This document shows positions 7,774 to 16,924 of a stretch of DNA of 64,000 nucleotides, piece by piece. How positions within the stretch are numbered: position 1 is the first letter of the stretch; each line of letters starts with the position of its first letter. The DNA is taken from positions 1 to 64,000 of the forward strand of contig CAVWLO010000003.1 in NCBI GenBank assembly GCA_963755985.1, read 5' to 3'. Below the pieces are notes generated by a model. The model ran no database searches. It saw only the letters and a program-made list of their open reading frames with translations, and had not been told where the DNA came from. The DNA comes from DASXMT01 sp963755985. GTDB taxonomy: Bacteria > Actinomycetota > Acidimicrobiia > Acidimicrobiales > RAAP-2. The position numbers were made by a program, and so were the translations under genes.

Positions 7774-7938
7774 TCAGCGGGTCTCCTTGTGCAGCGTGTG
7801 CTGACGGTCCCAGTTGCAGAACTTCTTCATCTCGATCCGCTCGCGGTCGTTCAGCTTGTTCTTCGTCGTGATGTAGTTACGGCGCTTGCATACCTCGCAG
7901 GCCAGGGTGACCTGGACCCGCTTCTCGTTCTTCGCCAC
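7774..7938 (-). CDS. rpmG: 50S ribosomal protein L33
   Basis: Short ribosomal protein read from GTG at 7938 to TGA at 7774, 54 residues: it starts AKNEKRVQVTLACEVCKRRN, continues YITTKNK and ends in KKFCNWDRQHTLHKETR. The paired cysteines (CEVC and the single late C of KKFCNW) resemble the zinc-binding form, but one C-x2-C partner appears reduced to a single Cys, so metal binding is uncertain. The Shine-Dalgarno is GAGGAG. It sits between tRNA-Met and tRNA-Trp, the usual actinobacterial place for rpmG. Confidence 0.93.
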   Translation of the reverse strand: MAKNEKRVQVTLACEVCKRRNYITTKNKLNDRERIEMKKFCNWDRQHTLHKETR

Positions 7939-8035
7939 CGTGGCGCTCCTCTACTCGAGGGAGCCGGCCGCTCTGGCCGCCTTCCCTTAGTTCCTTTGAT
8001 TCTGTTGTGATCGGTTCTTCTCTGTCCCGAAGTGG

Positions 8036-8109
8036 TAGCGGCGGCCGGACTCGAACCGGCGACCCCACGATTATGAGCCGTGTGCTCTGACCAACTGAGC
8101 TACGCCGCC
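8036..8109 (-). tRNA. tRNA-Met (CAT)
   Basis: Cloverleaf on the minus strand: GGCGGCG acceptor with a G-U first pair, anticodon loop CTCATAA (anticodon CAT), T-loop TTCGAGT. The paired first base (G-U) rather than a mismatch fits an elongator rather than an initiator. It lies 7 nt downstream of tRNA-Thr. Confidence 0.95.
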
Positions 8110-8116
8110 ATGGGCG

Positions 8117-8189
8117 AGCCCCCTGTCGGAATCGAACCGACGACACCAGCCTTACCATGGCTGTGCTCTGCCGACTGAGCTAAGGGGGC
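8117..8189 (-). tRNA. tRNA-Thr (GGT)
   Basis: Cloverleaf on the minus strand: acceptor GCCCCCT/AGGGGGC, anticodon stem CAGCC/GGCTG with loop ATGGTAA (anticodon GGT) and T-loop TTCGATT. It is the first gene of the Thr-Met-rpmG group. Confidence 0.96.
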
Positions 8190-8278
8190 AGTGCGGCTCG
8201 ACGAGCTGCGACGGGACATCATAGCCACGGAACCAGAGTACCGGCAGTGCCGGCGGCGTCATCGCTACCATCGAGCGG

Positions 8279-8767
8279 ATGCATGTCCGACTGGCCGGTC
8301 TCGCCGACGCCGACGCAATTCGCACGATCTACAACGCCGAGGTGAGCGGTGCGACCTCCACGTTCGACCTGGTGCCTCGCACCCCGGCCGACCAGGCCGC
8401 ATGGCTGCGGCGACACGGAGGGGCCCACCCGGCCGTTGTGGCCGTCGACACGGACGGCACCGTCGTCGGGTTCGGTTCCCTGTCCGCCTTCCGGGCCCGG
8501 CCCGCCTATTCGACCACGGTCGAGAATTCGGTCTACGTGGACACGGCCAGGCGGACGTCGGGCGTGGGACGAGCCCTGCTCGAGGAGCTGATCGTGCAGG
8601 CCACCCAGCTCGGCTTCCACACCATGATCGCCCGTGTGGTCGGGGGCAACGAGGCGTCGCTCGGCCTCCACAAGGCCTGCGGGTTCGAGCTGGTCGGCGT
8701 CGAGCGGGAGATCGGCCGGAAATTCGGGCGCTGGCTCGACGTGTGGGTCCTCCAGCGCATGCTCTGA
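8279..8767 (+). CDS. GNAT N-acetyltransferase, phosphinothricin acetyltransferase-like
   Basis: Probable acetyl-CoA-dependent N-acetyltransferase of the PAT/MnaT group, which acetylate methionine sulfoximine, phosphinothricin or related amino acids; the true substrate is unknown. The 162 residues show the early motif IYNAEVSGATSTFDL, the central ENSVYVDTARRTSGVGRALLEELI (acetyl-CoA loop, R-x2-G-x-G variant) and the PAT-like end GLHKACGFELVGVEREIGRKFGRWLDVWVLQRML. A TACCAT box lies 7 nt before the ATG, so the message may be leaderless. Its TGA stop is the first base pair of a 30-nt tandem array. Confidence 0.88.
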   Translation: MHVRLAGLADADAIRTIYNAEVSGATSTFDLVPRTPADQAAWLRRHGGAHPAVVAVDTDGTVVGFGSLSAFRARPAYSTTVENSVYVDTARRTSGVGRALLEELIVQATQLGFHTMIARVVGGNEASLGLHKACGFELVGVEREIGRKFGRWLDVWVLQRML

Positions 8768-8855
8768 CCTCGGTCCGGCAATGTCGGCTGGGCCAGACCT
8801 CGGTCCGGCAAAGTCGGCTGGGCCAGACCTCGGTCCGGCAAAGTCGCCTGGGCTA
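8766..8855 (+). repeat. 30-nt tandem repeat on the acetyltransferase stop codon
   Basis: Three copies of a 30-nt unit (GACCTCGGTCCGGCAA... TGGGCCA) at 8766-8795, 8796-8825 and 8826-8855 with few differences. The first two bases belong to the TGA stop (8765-8767) of the acetyltransferase gene. No coding role is apparent. Confidence 0.9.
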
Positions 8856-8954
8856 CATCGCTCCACAAAGGCGACCGGGGCCTCAGAGCTCCGCCGAAGG
8901 CTGCGCTCCGACAAAGGCTGCCGGGCTACCCCGGCCGACGGAGTCTGGCCGGAG

Positions 8955-10669
8955 CTATCCCCCTGCGACCGGGGCCACGAGCAAGTCCGACGATGCCGGC
9001 ACCTCCGGAACGCGGCGCTCCCAGGTGGCCAGGGGAATGGTCAGGACCACCAGCAGCCACAAGATGGTCAGCACGATCGAGAGCGGGTCGCCGTGGGTCA
9101 GGTTGTTGAACAGCTGGGCCGCACCGGGCAGCTCGAGGAAGGCGGTGACCATCGACAGGCCGATGACCAGAGAGCGCAGGCGGCCGACGGCCACGGGCAC
9201 CAACAGGATCAATCCCCACGACAGATACCAGGGCTGGTCCACGGGCCCGAGGAGGACGAAGAGGAGCAGGGTGAGGCCCAACGCCTTCAGGTGCCCGATC
9301 CGGTCGCTGTTCCACAGCAGCCAGACCCCGGCCACCAACGCGACGAGGAGCCCGAGGAACCGGGTGACCGTGAGAACCCCTCCCAAACCCACCCCCACGT
9401 GGACGAGATGGGCGAGGTCGGTGCCCACGAAGGCCACCGCGGTGGACGGGGCCATCCAGGAACGGACGGCACCGGGGGTGGCCAGGTTCTGCACCCATCC
9501 CCACCCGAGACCGCTGGTGTACGAGAAGAAGGCCAGGACGCCCAGCCCAATGAGGCCCGAGGTGATGATCGGCCGGATCCGGTCGCGTTCGGCGCCGAGG
9601 GACCCAACCAACCCCAGCCGATGTAGATGATGCCGATCGCCGCCGGTGCCTTGATCGCCGTGGCCAGTGCACACAGGATCACCCCGAGCACGGGCCGCTT
9701 CTCCTTGGCCAGGGTGATCCCGGCGAGCAGGAGGCCGAGCATCAGGGCATCGTTGTGGGCCCCGCCGATCAGGTGGAGGATGACCACCGGGTTGAGGACG
9801 GCCAAGGTGAAGAGCTCGGCGCCGTCCCGATGGTAGAGCCGGGCCAGCCTGGGGATGCAAAAGGCGATCAGCAGGACGCCGGCATAGGCCAGCAGCCGGA
9901 GCAACACGATGGTGGCCAACTCGTTGTGGAAGGTGATCCGGGCGAAGAACCCGTCGATCTGGAGGAAGAGCGGGCCGTAGGGGGCCGGCGTGTTCCCCCA
10001 CAGGGGATCGACCGGCGCGGTGAACGAGTTGTTCCCCAGCTGGTAGGGACCGTAGAGATACGGGTTCATGTGATGGCTGACCATCTCGCCCTGGGCCGCG
10101 TAGGAGTACACGTCCCGGCTGAACAGCGGGGCGATGACCAACATGGGCAGCGACCACAGCCCGAACACCCACATCAGTTGGCGCACTGGTATCCCCGGGC
10201 GCCGGGCGTAGAGGCGGGTCATCCCCCACCAGACCCGCATGAGCAGCAAGAGCCCGCCGTAGACGGCGGCCAGGACGAAGTAGACGCCCCACGTGCTCGC
10301 GCCACCAGACTGGGGGACTCCGAAGAACCAGGTCCCGGGCATCTCGAGCTTGAAGGGCGAACTGGGCATCGACGCCCCGATGCTGATGGCCAAGAGGGCC
10401 ACGAACCCCAACAATGCCGGGCGCAACACCAGGCCACGGGGTTGCGCGTGTTCCTCCGAGTTGGCGTCCTGGCTGGCCGGTGTGGCCAATCGGTCCGGGA
10501 TGCGGATCATCTCGATCAGGCGGTCCAGCCCAGCCGTCAGGGTCGGCCTGGCCCATCCCTCCGCCGGTTCGGCCACCGATTCAGCCACCGATACCGTCGA
10601 GCGGGTCGAGGCGCGGCTCTGCAGCTCGTTCTCCGCTTCCGGCTTGTCCGGGTGGAACTCGGACGACAT
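8955..10669 (-). CDS. Polyprenol-phosphate-mannose alpha-1,6-mannosyltransferase, MptB-like (frameshifted)
   Basis: GT-C membrane glycosyltransferase that in mycolata extends lipomannan cores from polyprenol-phosphate mannose. The N-terminal frame shows several membrane helices and the MptB signature FSRDVYSYAAQG followed by NPYLYGP, then GGAHNDAL. Near 9594-9606, at GGGTCCC, the product moves to another frame that continues with more helices and QPWYLSWGLILLVP to the end at 8955. The shift fits one missing base. Joined, the product is about 570 residues, normal for the family. ATG at 10669 has GAGGAG upstream; ATG at 10714 is an alternative. The related GT87 gene lies directly upstream on the same strand. 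Confidence 0.8.
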
Positions 10670-10788
10670 GGGGGTGAATCTCCTCACTCGAATGTTCAGC
10701 CCTGCTCCGGCCATTGTCTACCAGTCCGGGCATCCTGGCGCCCTGTATGCGGGCCACCCTGTCCGAACCACCGACCGAGCCACTGCGG

Positions 10789-12195
10789 TTACTCCGGAGC
10801 ACTTTGGTTCCGTAACGCTATTGTAACTATGGTCGCCTCCCTGGCAACGGCATCGGCGGGCCGCGGCCAAGTTCCCTGGACAGAGGGCATCTCCACTTCC
10901 CCGGCGGCGCCCAACGGGGGCCGGGCTACGGGGATTCCGCTCCGGGCGCGAAGCCGCCCACGGGATCCGGGCCGGGATAGGAGTCGGGGTCGAACCACCG
11001 ACCGGACGGGCCATTCGGAGGCCGTCCACACCACGAGGATCGCCGCACCCATGAGCACCAGGGCGTTGCCGGCCACGTAGGAGACCGGTCCACTTTGGAG
11101 CCACATGTAGGGGGCGAGGACGGCCAGCGTCACCAGGATCAACAACATCCAGGCCACGGCCCGGTGCACCGGCCACAGGGACACGATGGCGATGGGGGCG
11201 ATGATGAGCCAGGACCAGTGATGGGTCCACGACACCGGGCTGACCAACAGCTCGGTGAGCGACAGGGCCACGATCGTCTCGGCCGTCCGGTTCGCCGCCG
11301 TCAGCCGGGCGGCGAGGAGCACACCACACGCCAGCGTCGCGACCACCAGGGCGACCCAGATCACCGCGGACAGGTGGCCCCAGTGGAAGGGCGGACGACG
11401 CAACAGACCGTTCCACGACTGGTTCGACACGATGTCGATGGGCCCGGTGCGCTGGGCGTCGGTGACCTCATGGAACCAGTAGAGGGAGGAGTCGGACGAG
11501 AGTAGGAGCCAGCTGAGGGCGGTGGCCCCAGCGAAGGTGGCCACGCCGCGGGCCAGTGACCGCCAGTCCCGACGCACCAAAAAGGCAGCCAGGTACACGA
11601 GGGGAGTCAGCTTGATGGCGGCAGCCAGGCCGACCAGACAGCCCCGCCACCACGTCTTCTTCGTCTGCTTGGCCGTGAGGTCGACCACGACCAGGAGCAT
11701 TAGGAACAAGTTGATCTGGGCGTAGGTCATGTTGGAGCGGACGGGCTCGAGCACCAGGGTCGCCGCCGCGGCCATGAGGGCGGCCACGGCCAACGCCCGT
11801 TGCTTGGGCATGGCCAGCCCCGTCGGCGGCGCGCCGGTCTCGTCGGGGGTAGCGCCGGTGTTGACCGTCAACAGTCGGTAGAGGGTGAACACCAGGGCGG
11901 CCCCGCTGGCCAGCCACCAGAGGGACTCGACCAGGCCGAGCGTCCCGAACGAGAGGGGGCTGAGGACGAGCAGGGCGAAGGGGGGGTAGGTGAACGGCAG
12001 ATGGCTCTCGGTGTAGAGCTCGTTGAACGGCTGGCCACCGTGGTAGAGCGCATCGCCGGCCGCCCGGTAGATCCGGAGGTCGAGATGCCACTGGGCGCCG
12101 AAATAGGAGATGAAGAAGGCGGACAGCACCCAGAGGAAAGCGGCCGCCGCGACCACGACCCAGGTCGGTGTGGCTCGGATCCGTGCGAGTGACAT
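10789..12195 (-). CDS. GT87-family mannosyltransferase (DUF2029), integral membrane
   Basis: Polytopic GT-C glycosyltransferase of the GT87 family, which uses polyprenyl-phosphate mannose as donor; PimE and MptC-type enzymes of actinobacteria belong here. The 468-residue protein starts MSLARIRATPTW at ATG 12195, with GGGAG upstream, and shows about ten hydrophobic segments. Family marks are the early acidic motif in HLDLRIYRAAGDALYHG (D as probable catalytic base), FTYPPFALL and SPVSWTHHWSWLI. It ends in a basic cytoplasmic tail of about 70 residues. It lies upstream of the MptB-like gene, suggesting a common glycolipid or lipoglycan role (inference). Confidence 0.82.
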   Translation of the reverse strand: MSLARIRATPTWVVVAAAAFLWVLSAFFISYFGAQWHLDLRIYRAAGDALYHGGQPFNELYTESHLPFTYPPFALLVLSPLSFGTLGLVESLWWLASGAALVFTLYRLLTVNTGATPDETGAPPTGLAMPKQRALAVAALMAAAATLVLEPVRSNMTYAQINLFLMLLVVVDLTAKQTKKTWWRGCLVGLAAAIKLTPLVYLAAFLVRRDWRSLARGVATFAGATALSWLLLSSDSSLYWFHEVTDAQRTGPIDIVSNQSWNGLLRRPPFHWGHLSAVIWVALVVATLACGVLLAARLTAANRTAETIVALSLTELLVSPVSWTHHWSWLIIAPIAIVSLWPVHRAVAWMLLILVTLAVLAPYMWLQSGPVSYVAGNALVLMGAAILVVWTASEWPVRSVVRPRLLSRPGSRGRLRARSGIPVARPPLGAAGEVEMPSVQGTWPRPADAVAREATIVTIALRNQSAPE

Positions 12196-12325
12196 GGATG
12201 AAGGCTCCCGGTTTCTGGCCGTCGGGTGTCCCCGAACCTGGGCCGGGGACGCCCTCGCTGACCCACCTCCCGGTGGACCCTCCGCCAACCGGCTGGTGAG
12301 AGCCGGCCGGCGGAGCCTGTTGCGG

Positions 12326-12407
<82 letters not shown>

Positions 12408-12452
12408 GCAGACGGGGAAGGATACTGCCAAGCGCGGCGCTACTGTTTCCTC

Positions 12453-12941
12453 ATGCCTACCTTCGACATCGTCTCCGAGGTCGACATGCAGGAAGTCCGC
12501 AACGCGGTGGACCAGGCCAATCGCGAGGCGACGACCCGGTTCGACTTCAAGGGCACCGATTCGACCATCGAGCTGAACGACAAGGAGCTGATCCTCAACT
12601 CCAACACCGAGGACAGGCTCCGGGCGCTGTACCAGGTGCTCCAAGAGAAGCTGGTCAAGCGATCGGTGTCGCTGAAGGCGCTCGACGCCGGGAAGATCGA
12701 GGAGGCCTCACGCGGCGCGGCCCGGCAACGCATCGGGATCCAGGCGGGCATCTCCTCCGACCACGCCAGGAAGCTGAACAAGTTCATCAAGGACCTGGGG
12801 CTGAAGGGCGTGAGCTCCCAGACCCAGGGCGATCAGCTGCGGGTCACCGGCAAGAAGCGCGACGTGCTCCAATCGGTCATCGCCGCTTGCAAGGACGAGG
12901 ACTTCGGCATCCCCCTCCAGTTCAACAACTTCCGGGACTGA
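12453..12941 (+). CDS. yajQ: YajQ family cyclic-di-GMP/nucleotide-binding protein
   Basis: YajQ-family protein of 162 residues, two ferredoxin-like domains; members bind cyclic di-GMP or nucleotides, and some act with transcription factors. It begins MPTFDIVSEVDMQEVRNAVD, has the conserved TRFDFKGTDSTIEL and ends GKKRDVLQSVIAACKDEDFGIPLQFNNFRD, so it is complete. A TACTGT box lies 6 nt before the ATG and no Shine-Dalgarno is seen, consistent with leaderless translation. It is divergent from tRNA-Tyr and converges on cobT. Confidence 0.93.
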   Translation: MPTFDIVSEVDMQEVRNAVDQANREATTRFDFKGTDSTIELNDKELILNSNTEDRLRALYQVLQEKLVKRSVSLKALDAGKIEEASRGAARQRIGIQAGISSDHARKLNKFIKDLGLKGVSSQTQGDQLRVTGKKRDVLQSVIAACKDEDFGIPLQFNNFRD

Positions 12942-13038
12942 CCGGAGCTGGGGCGGCCCCGGGCCGGCTGGGCTGACGCCGACCGGGTTGCTCGGGTCCG
13001 GTCCGGCCGGGTTGCCCGGGCCGACAGGTCAGTCCCGG
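12932..13038. terminator. inverted repeat between converging yajQ and cobT
   Basis: CCGGGACTGACC (12932-12943) and GGTCAGTCCCGG (13027-13038) are perfect 12-nt inverted repeats around an 83-nt loop that itself holds a direct repeat of CCGGGTTGC. The left arm contains the yajQ stop and the right arm ends just before the cobT stop, so it could terminate both transcripts. There is no T-run. Confidence 0.35.
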
Positions 13039-13039
13039 G

Positions 13040-14128
13040 CTACTCGGAATCGGACACGCCCGCCGATGCGAAGGTGGCCATCTCACCGAGGAGCTTGGCC
13101 GCGGCCTGCAGGATGGGGAGGGCCAGGCAGGCGCCGGTACCCTCCCCCAGCCGGAGCCCCAGGTCGAGGAGAGGCGACAGGCCGAGGTGGTCGAGGGCGA
13201 TGCTCGCCCCCGGCTCGGAGGAGCGGTGCCCGGCCACCAGGTAGCCCACCACATCGGGTACCAGCGCGGCGGCAACCACGGCGGCCGATGCCGCGATCAC
13301 GCCGTCGAGGACCACGGGGACACCGAGCGCGGCCCCGGTCACCAGGTAACCGACCAGGGCGGCGATCTCGAGCCCACCCAGCGAGGCCAGCACGGTCAGC
13401 GGGTCGCCCGAGTCGCCCGATCCACCCGGGTCGGCCAGGTGGCGGGCCAGGGCCCGTTCCACCACCGAGACCTTGGCCTCCCACCGGGCGTCGTCGATGC
13501 CGGTTCCCCGCCCGGTCACGGCCCGGGGCGGCTGGCCGGTCAGGCAGGCGATCAACGCGGCCGAAGGGGTGGTGTTCCCGATCCCCATGTCCCCGGTCAA
13601 GAGACAGCGGGCCCCCGACGCCACTTCGTCGGTGGCCACGGTGGCCCCGACCTCGAGGGCGCGGCGGGCGTCGTCGAGGCTCATGGCCGCGGTGACCGAG
13701 AGGTCGGCGGTGCCCCGTCGGACCTTCCGGTGCAAGAGGCCCGGCGCGTCGGCCGTCTCGGCCCGCACGCCCACGTCGACCACGACGACGTCGGCACCGA
13801 CATGGGCGGCCAACACGTTCACCGCCGCGCCGCCGGCGCAGAAGTTGGCCACCATCTGGGCGGTGACCTCCGCCGGCCAGGGGGACACACCCTGGGCCAG
13901 GACACCGTGGTCGCCGGCGAAGACCGTGACCACAGCGGGTTCGGGCACCGGGGGCGGCACATGACGGGCGATGGCAGCCAACTGGGCCCCGGCTGCTTCG
14001 AGCCGGCCGAGGGATCCCGGCGGCTTGGTCAGCTGGTCCTGATGGGCCTGGGCCCGTGTGGCCGCCCCGGCGTCGACCGGGCGCACGCGGGTGACTGCGT
14101 CGTCGAAGACGGAGGCCGGCCCGGACAT
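13040..14128 (-). CDS. cobT: Nicotinate-nucleotide--dimethylbenzimidazole phosphoribosyltransferase
   Basis: CobT makes alpha-ribazole phosphate from nicotinate mononucleotide and dimethylbenzimidazole, for the lower axial ligand of cobalamin. The 362 residues show the family motifs: LTKPPGSLGRLE near residue 34, FAGDHGV near 70, GDMGIGNTTPSAAL near 178 and the C-terminal LGLRLGEGTGACLALP with the catalytic Glu. The gene begins 16 nt after gtrA on the same strand. A cobalamin supply fits the B12-dependent MeaA mutase at 39.4 kb. I see no cobalamin riboswitch in the short upstream gap. Confidence 0.95.
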   Translation of the reverse strand: MSGPASVFDDAVTRVRPVDAGAATRAQAHQDQLTKPPGSLGRLEAAGAQLAAIARHVPPPVPEPAVVTVFAGDHGVLAQGVSPWPAEVTAQMVANFCAGGAAVNVLAAHVGADVVVVDVGVRAETADAPGLLHRKVRRGTADLSVTAAMSLDDARRALEVGATVATDEVASGARCLLTGDMGIGNTTPSAALIACLTGQPPRAVTGRGTGIDDARWEAKVSVVERALARHLADPGGSGDSGDPLTVLASLGGLEIAALVGYLVTGAALGVPVVLDGVIAASAAVVAAALVPDVVGYLVAGHRSSEPGASIALDHLGLSPLLDLGLRLGEGTGACLALPILQAAAKLLGEMATFASAGVSDSE

Positions 14129-14144
14129 GCGGCGGTGCTCGTGC

Positions 14145-14705
14145 TCAGAGAGATTCGACGAGGTCGTCGAGTTCCTCGACCGGGTGAACGTGGAACAGCC
14201 GGTTGAACACCATGAACTTCAGGACCCAGAAGATGGCGAAGGACAAGACGTTGGCCGCCAGGACCAGGACGGTCTGCTCCAGGTGGTCGAGGTGGTAGGT
14301 CTTGCCGATGTGGGTGGCCAATGCCGCGCCGAAGATGGAGACCACGATGCCGATGGCCGACATCGTCCAGAAGGGAAGGATCTCCTTGGTCAGATGGGAC
14401 CGTCCGCCCTTCCCCCAGACCCAGCTGCGGTTGAGGTAATAGGACGGAACCGTGGCGACGGCGTTGGCGAACACCGTGCTCCAAACCTCGGAGAAGGCGC
14501 GGAAGACGCCGTAGACGATCAGCAGCACACCGAAGGACACTGCGGTGGAAATCACCGACACCATGGTGTACCGGAAGAGCTGCTTGGCCTCCGGGGTGTC
14601 CCGTCGCTCCCACAAGTGGACGAGCCGGAGCGAAAGATTGTGCACCGGGGCAACCTTACTCGTGACGTTTCTGTTGCGACCGACGCCCGGCAATTCGTCG
14701 GTCAT
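14145..14705 (-). CDS. GtrA family membrane protein
   Basis: Small polytopic protein of the GtrA/DPMS-like family, thought to help move or use polyprenol-phosphate-linked sugars in envelope glycosylation. In its 186 residues four hydrophobic segments follow FRYTMVSVISTAVSFGVLL, with the conserved VPSYYLNRSWVWGKGG between helices two and three. The ATG overlaps the stop of the upstream beta-glucosidase gene by ATGA, so the two are translationally coupled. It fits with the GT-C transferases nearby, though the partner is not known. Confidence 0.88.
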   Translation of the reverse strand: MTDELPGVGRNRNVTSKVAPVHNLSLRLVHLWERRDTPEAKQLFRYTMVSVISTAVSFGVLLIVYGVFRAFSEVWSTVFANAVATVPSYYLNRSWVWGKGGRSHLTKEILPFWTMSAIGIVVSIFGAALATHIGKTYHLDHLEQTVLVLAANVLSFAIFWVLKFMVFNRLFHVHPVEELDDLVESL

Positions 14706-15883
14706 GCCACCTCGAGACGGTTGTGCCGGGCGACCTCACCGAGCCAGGCCGCACTGGGTTTGGGCCGTCGCTCGAACGTCAACCGGTCCACCTCCACCAG
14801 GCCAAACGTCGGGTCGTAGCCCAGGACCCACTCGAAGTTGTCGAGCAGGCTCCAGTACATGTAGCCCCGCACGTCGATGCCGTCGTCGAGACAGCGTCGG
14901 ACGCCGGCCAGGGCCTGGGTGACGTAGTCGACCCGGGTCCCATCGTCGCCGGTGCCGATCCCGTTCTCGGTGACCATCACCGGGAGCCCGCCGGTCATCG
15001 CCGTCGCCCGGCGGATGGTGGCCTCGAGGGCCTGGGGCCAGAATTCGTACCCCATCTGGGTGGTGGGAACGCCGTCGGCCGGACGGAGCGACCCGTCGGG
15101 CCCGATCCGGTCCCGGGTGTAGGTCTGCACCCCGATGAAGTCGTCCCCTCCGGTGGCTTCCAAGAAGACGTCCTCGACCGGCCGACGGATCCGCTCCAGC
15201 CGTTCGTCTCCGCCCGGGACGGCCTGGTAGTCGGTCATGGACAGCGTGAGGCCGACGGGGAAGTCGCCCGGACCCGAGCGGATGGCCTCGACCGACTTGC
15301 GGTGAGCGGCGATCAGCACCTCGTTGACCTTCTGGCGGCGATCGCGGTCGCGGACCCCGGGCGGGAAGATGCCCATGCGGTAGCCCATGGTGGCGACCAC
15401 ATTGGGCTCGTTGAACGTTCCGGCCAACCCGATCAGGTCGCCGAGGTGCTCGGTGGCCCGCTCGCAGTAGCGGGCGAAGCGATCCACGGCCTGGGGGGCC
15501 TCCCAGGTTCCCGCGTCGGCCAGCCACCGGGGATGGGTGAAATGGTGATAGGTGATCATGGGCGTGACCCCGTGCTCGCGGCAGGTGGCGACCACCCGCC
15601 GGTAGTGCTCGAGAGCGGAGCGGGAGAACTCACCCTCCTCGGGCTCGATCCGGCTCCACTCGAGTGAGAACCGGTACACGGCGAACCCCAGCCCGGCCAG
15701 GAGGGCGATGTCCTCGGGGTACCGGTGGAACGAGTCGCAGGCATCGCCGCTCGGGGCCATGCAGCCCGACGTCGGATCGTGCTCGAAGGCCCACCAGTCG
15801 TTGTTGACGTTGCCCCCCTCGATCTGGTGCGCGGCGGTGGCTGCCCCCCAGAGGAAGCCATCGGGAAAGGTCAGCGTGGGCAC
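14702..15883 (-). CDS. GH1 family beta-glucosidase
   Basis: Retaining glycoside hydrolase of family 1, with no signal peptide, so it probably hydrolyses beta-glucosides taken into the cytoplasm. The start is GTG at 15883 (protein PTLTFPDGFLWGAATAAHQ), since all homologous sequence begins there and a TACGGT box lies 8 nt upstream. The general acid/base is the Glu of TFNEPNVVA (about residue 160) and the nucleophile is the Glu of VMVTENGIG (about 304). At 393 residues it is slightly shorter than many family members but has both ends. The stop overlaps the gtrA start. Confidence 0.92.
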   Translation of the reverse strand: MPTLTFPDGFLWGAATAAHQIEGGNVNNDWWAFEHDPTSGCMAPSGDACDSFHRYPEDIALLAGLGFAVYRFSLEWSRIEPEEGEFSRSALEHYRRVVATCREHGVTPMITYHHFTHPRWLADAGTWEAPQAVDRFARYCERATEHLGDLIGLAGTFNEPNVVATMGYRMGIFPPGVRDRDRRQKVNEVLIAAHRKSVEAIRSGPGDFPVGLTLSMTDYQAVPGGDERLERIRRPVEDVFLEATGGDDFIGVQTYTRDRIGPDGSLRPADGVPTTQMGYEFWPQALEATIRRATAMTGGLPVMVTENGIGTGDDGTRVDYVTQALAGVRRCLDDGIDVRGYMYWSLLDNFEWVLGYDPTFGLVEVDRLTFERRPKPSAAWLGEVARHNRLEVA

Positions 15884-15970
15884 GAGCAGTAACCGTAGTG
15901 CCGCCGGAGCCGCCTTCTGTGGTGCCCTCGGTCGTGGCTCGCCGTCGCGGCCACCTGACAGGATGGGGCA

Positions 15971-16831
15971 GTGAGCGCCGCCCTGGACTTCCTGGTCAAC
16001 CTGCTCGATCTCGAACCGATCGAGGTCAACATCTTTCGGGGCGTGAGCCCCAACGAGGACCGCCAACGCGTGTTCGGGGGCCAGGTGGCGGCCCAGGCCC
16101 TGATGGCTGCGGGCCGCACGGTCGAGATCGGTCGCCCCCACTCATTGCACGCCTATTTCCTCCGACCCGGGGATCCGACCGTCCCGATCCTCTACGACGT
16201 CGACCGGATCCGCGACGGCCGGTCGTTCACCACCCGTCGGGTGGTGGCCATCCAGCACGGGCGGGCCATCTTCAACCTGTCGGCCTCGTTCCATGTCGAC
16301 GAGGAGGGCCTGTCCCACCAGTTCCCCATGCCCGACGTGCCGCCCCCCGAGGAGCTCGAGTCGCTGGCCACCCGGCTGGAGCCCTACCGCGAGATCCTGG
16401 AGGACTGGTTCTCCCGCCCCCACCCCATCGAGCAGCGCCATGTCGGCGACCTGCCCTTCATGCCCCGCACCAGCAAGGATCCCTATCAGCAGCTGTGGAT
16501 CCGGGCCAACGGCAAGTTACCCGACGACCCGCTGCTGCACGCCTGCATCGCCGCCTACGCCTCGGACATGTCGCTCTTCGACACCATGCTGGCACCGCAT
16601 GATGTCCGCTGGGACGACCCCGATTTCATGGGTGCCAGCCTGGACCACTGCATGTGGTTCCACCGCCCCTTTCGGGCCGACGAGTGGTTGCTCTACGACA
16701 TGGACAGTCCGTCGGCCTACGGGGCGAGAGGGCTGGCCCGGGGCTTCATGTTCACCCGCGGGGGCGAACTGGTGGTGTCCATGGCCCAAGAGGGGTTGAT
16801 GCGGGCCCGCACCACGACCTCAACCGTCTGA
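15971..16831 (+). CDS. tesB: Acyl-CoA thioesterase II (TesB-like)
   Basis: Double-hotdog thioesterase that releases free fatty acids from acyl-CoA. The 286-residue protein from GTG 15971 shows the N-terminal hotdog with VFGGQVAAQALMAAGRTV and HSLHAYFLRPGDP, then the second hotdog with YASDMSLFDTML (conserved Asp) and SLDHCMWFHRPFRADEWLLYD, with the catalytic D/T/Q set recognisable. It is divergent from the GH1 gene and convergent with citrate synthase. The stop codon lies inside the first unit of a short repeat. Confidence 0.93.
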   Translation: MSAALDFLVNLLDLEPIEVNIFRGVSPNEDRQRVFGGQVAAQALMAAGRTVEIGRPHSLHAYFLRPGDPTVPILYDVDRIRDGRSFTTRRVVAIQHGRAIFNLSASFHVDEEGLSHQFPMPDVPPPEELESLATRLEPYREILEDWFSRPHPIEQRHVGDLPFMPRTSKDPYQQLWIRANGKLPDDPLLHACIAAYASDMSLFDTMLAPHDVRWDDPDFMGASLDHCMWFHRPFRADEWLLYDMDSPSAYGARGLARGFMFTRGGELVVSMAQEGLMRARTTTSTV

Positions 16832-16868
16832 GCTGTCCGGGCGAGTCTGAGCTGTCGGAGCTGTCCGG
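16826..16868 (+). repeat. 19-nt repeat on the thioesterase stop codon
   Basis: GTCTGAGCTGTCC occurs at 16826 and, with one change, at 16845; a shorter copy (GAGCTGTCCGG) follows at 16858. The thioesterase TGA (16829-16831) is inside the first copy. Confidence 0.75.
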
Positions 16869-16924
16869 CCAAACAAGGTGGGCGCGAGCACGACGGGACC
16901 GACCGCGCGGTCGGCCCCTGGTGC

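Noticed and set aside
13040..14300. Cobalamin riboswitch controlling cobT or meaA
   Set aside because: I looked upstream of cobT and meaA for B12-box-like elements and saw none; the gap before cobT is only 16 nt.
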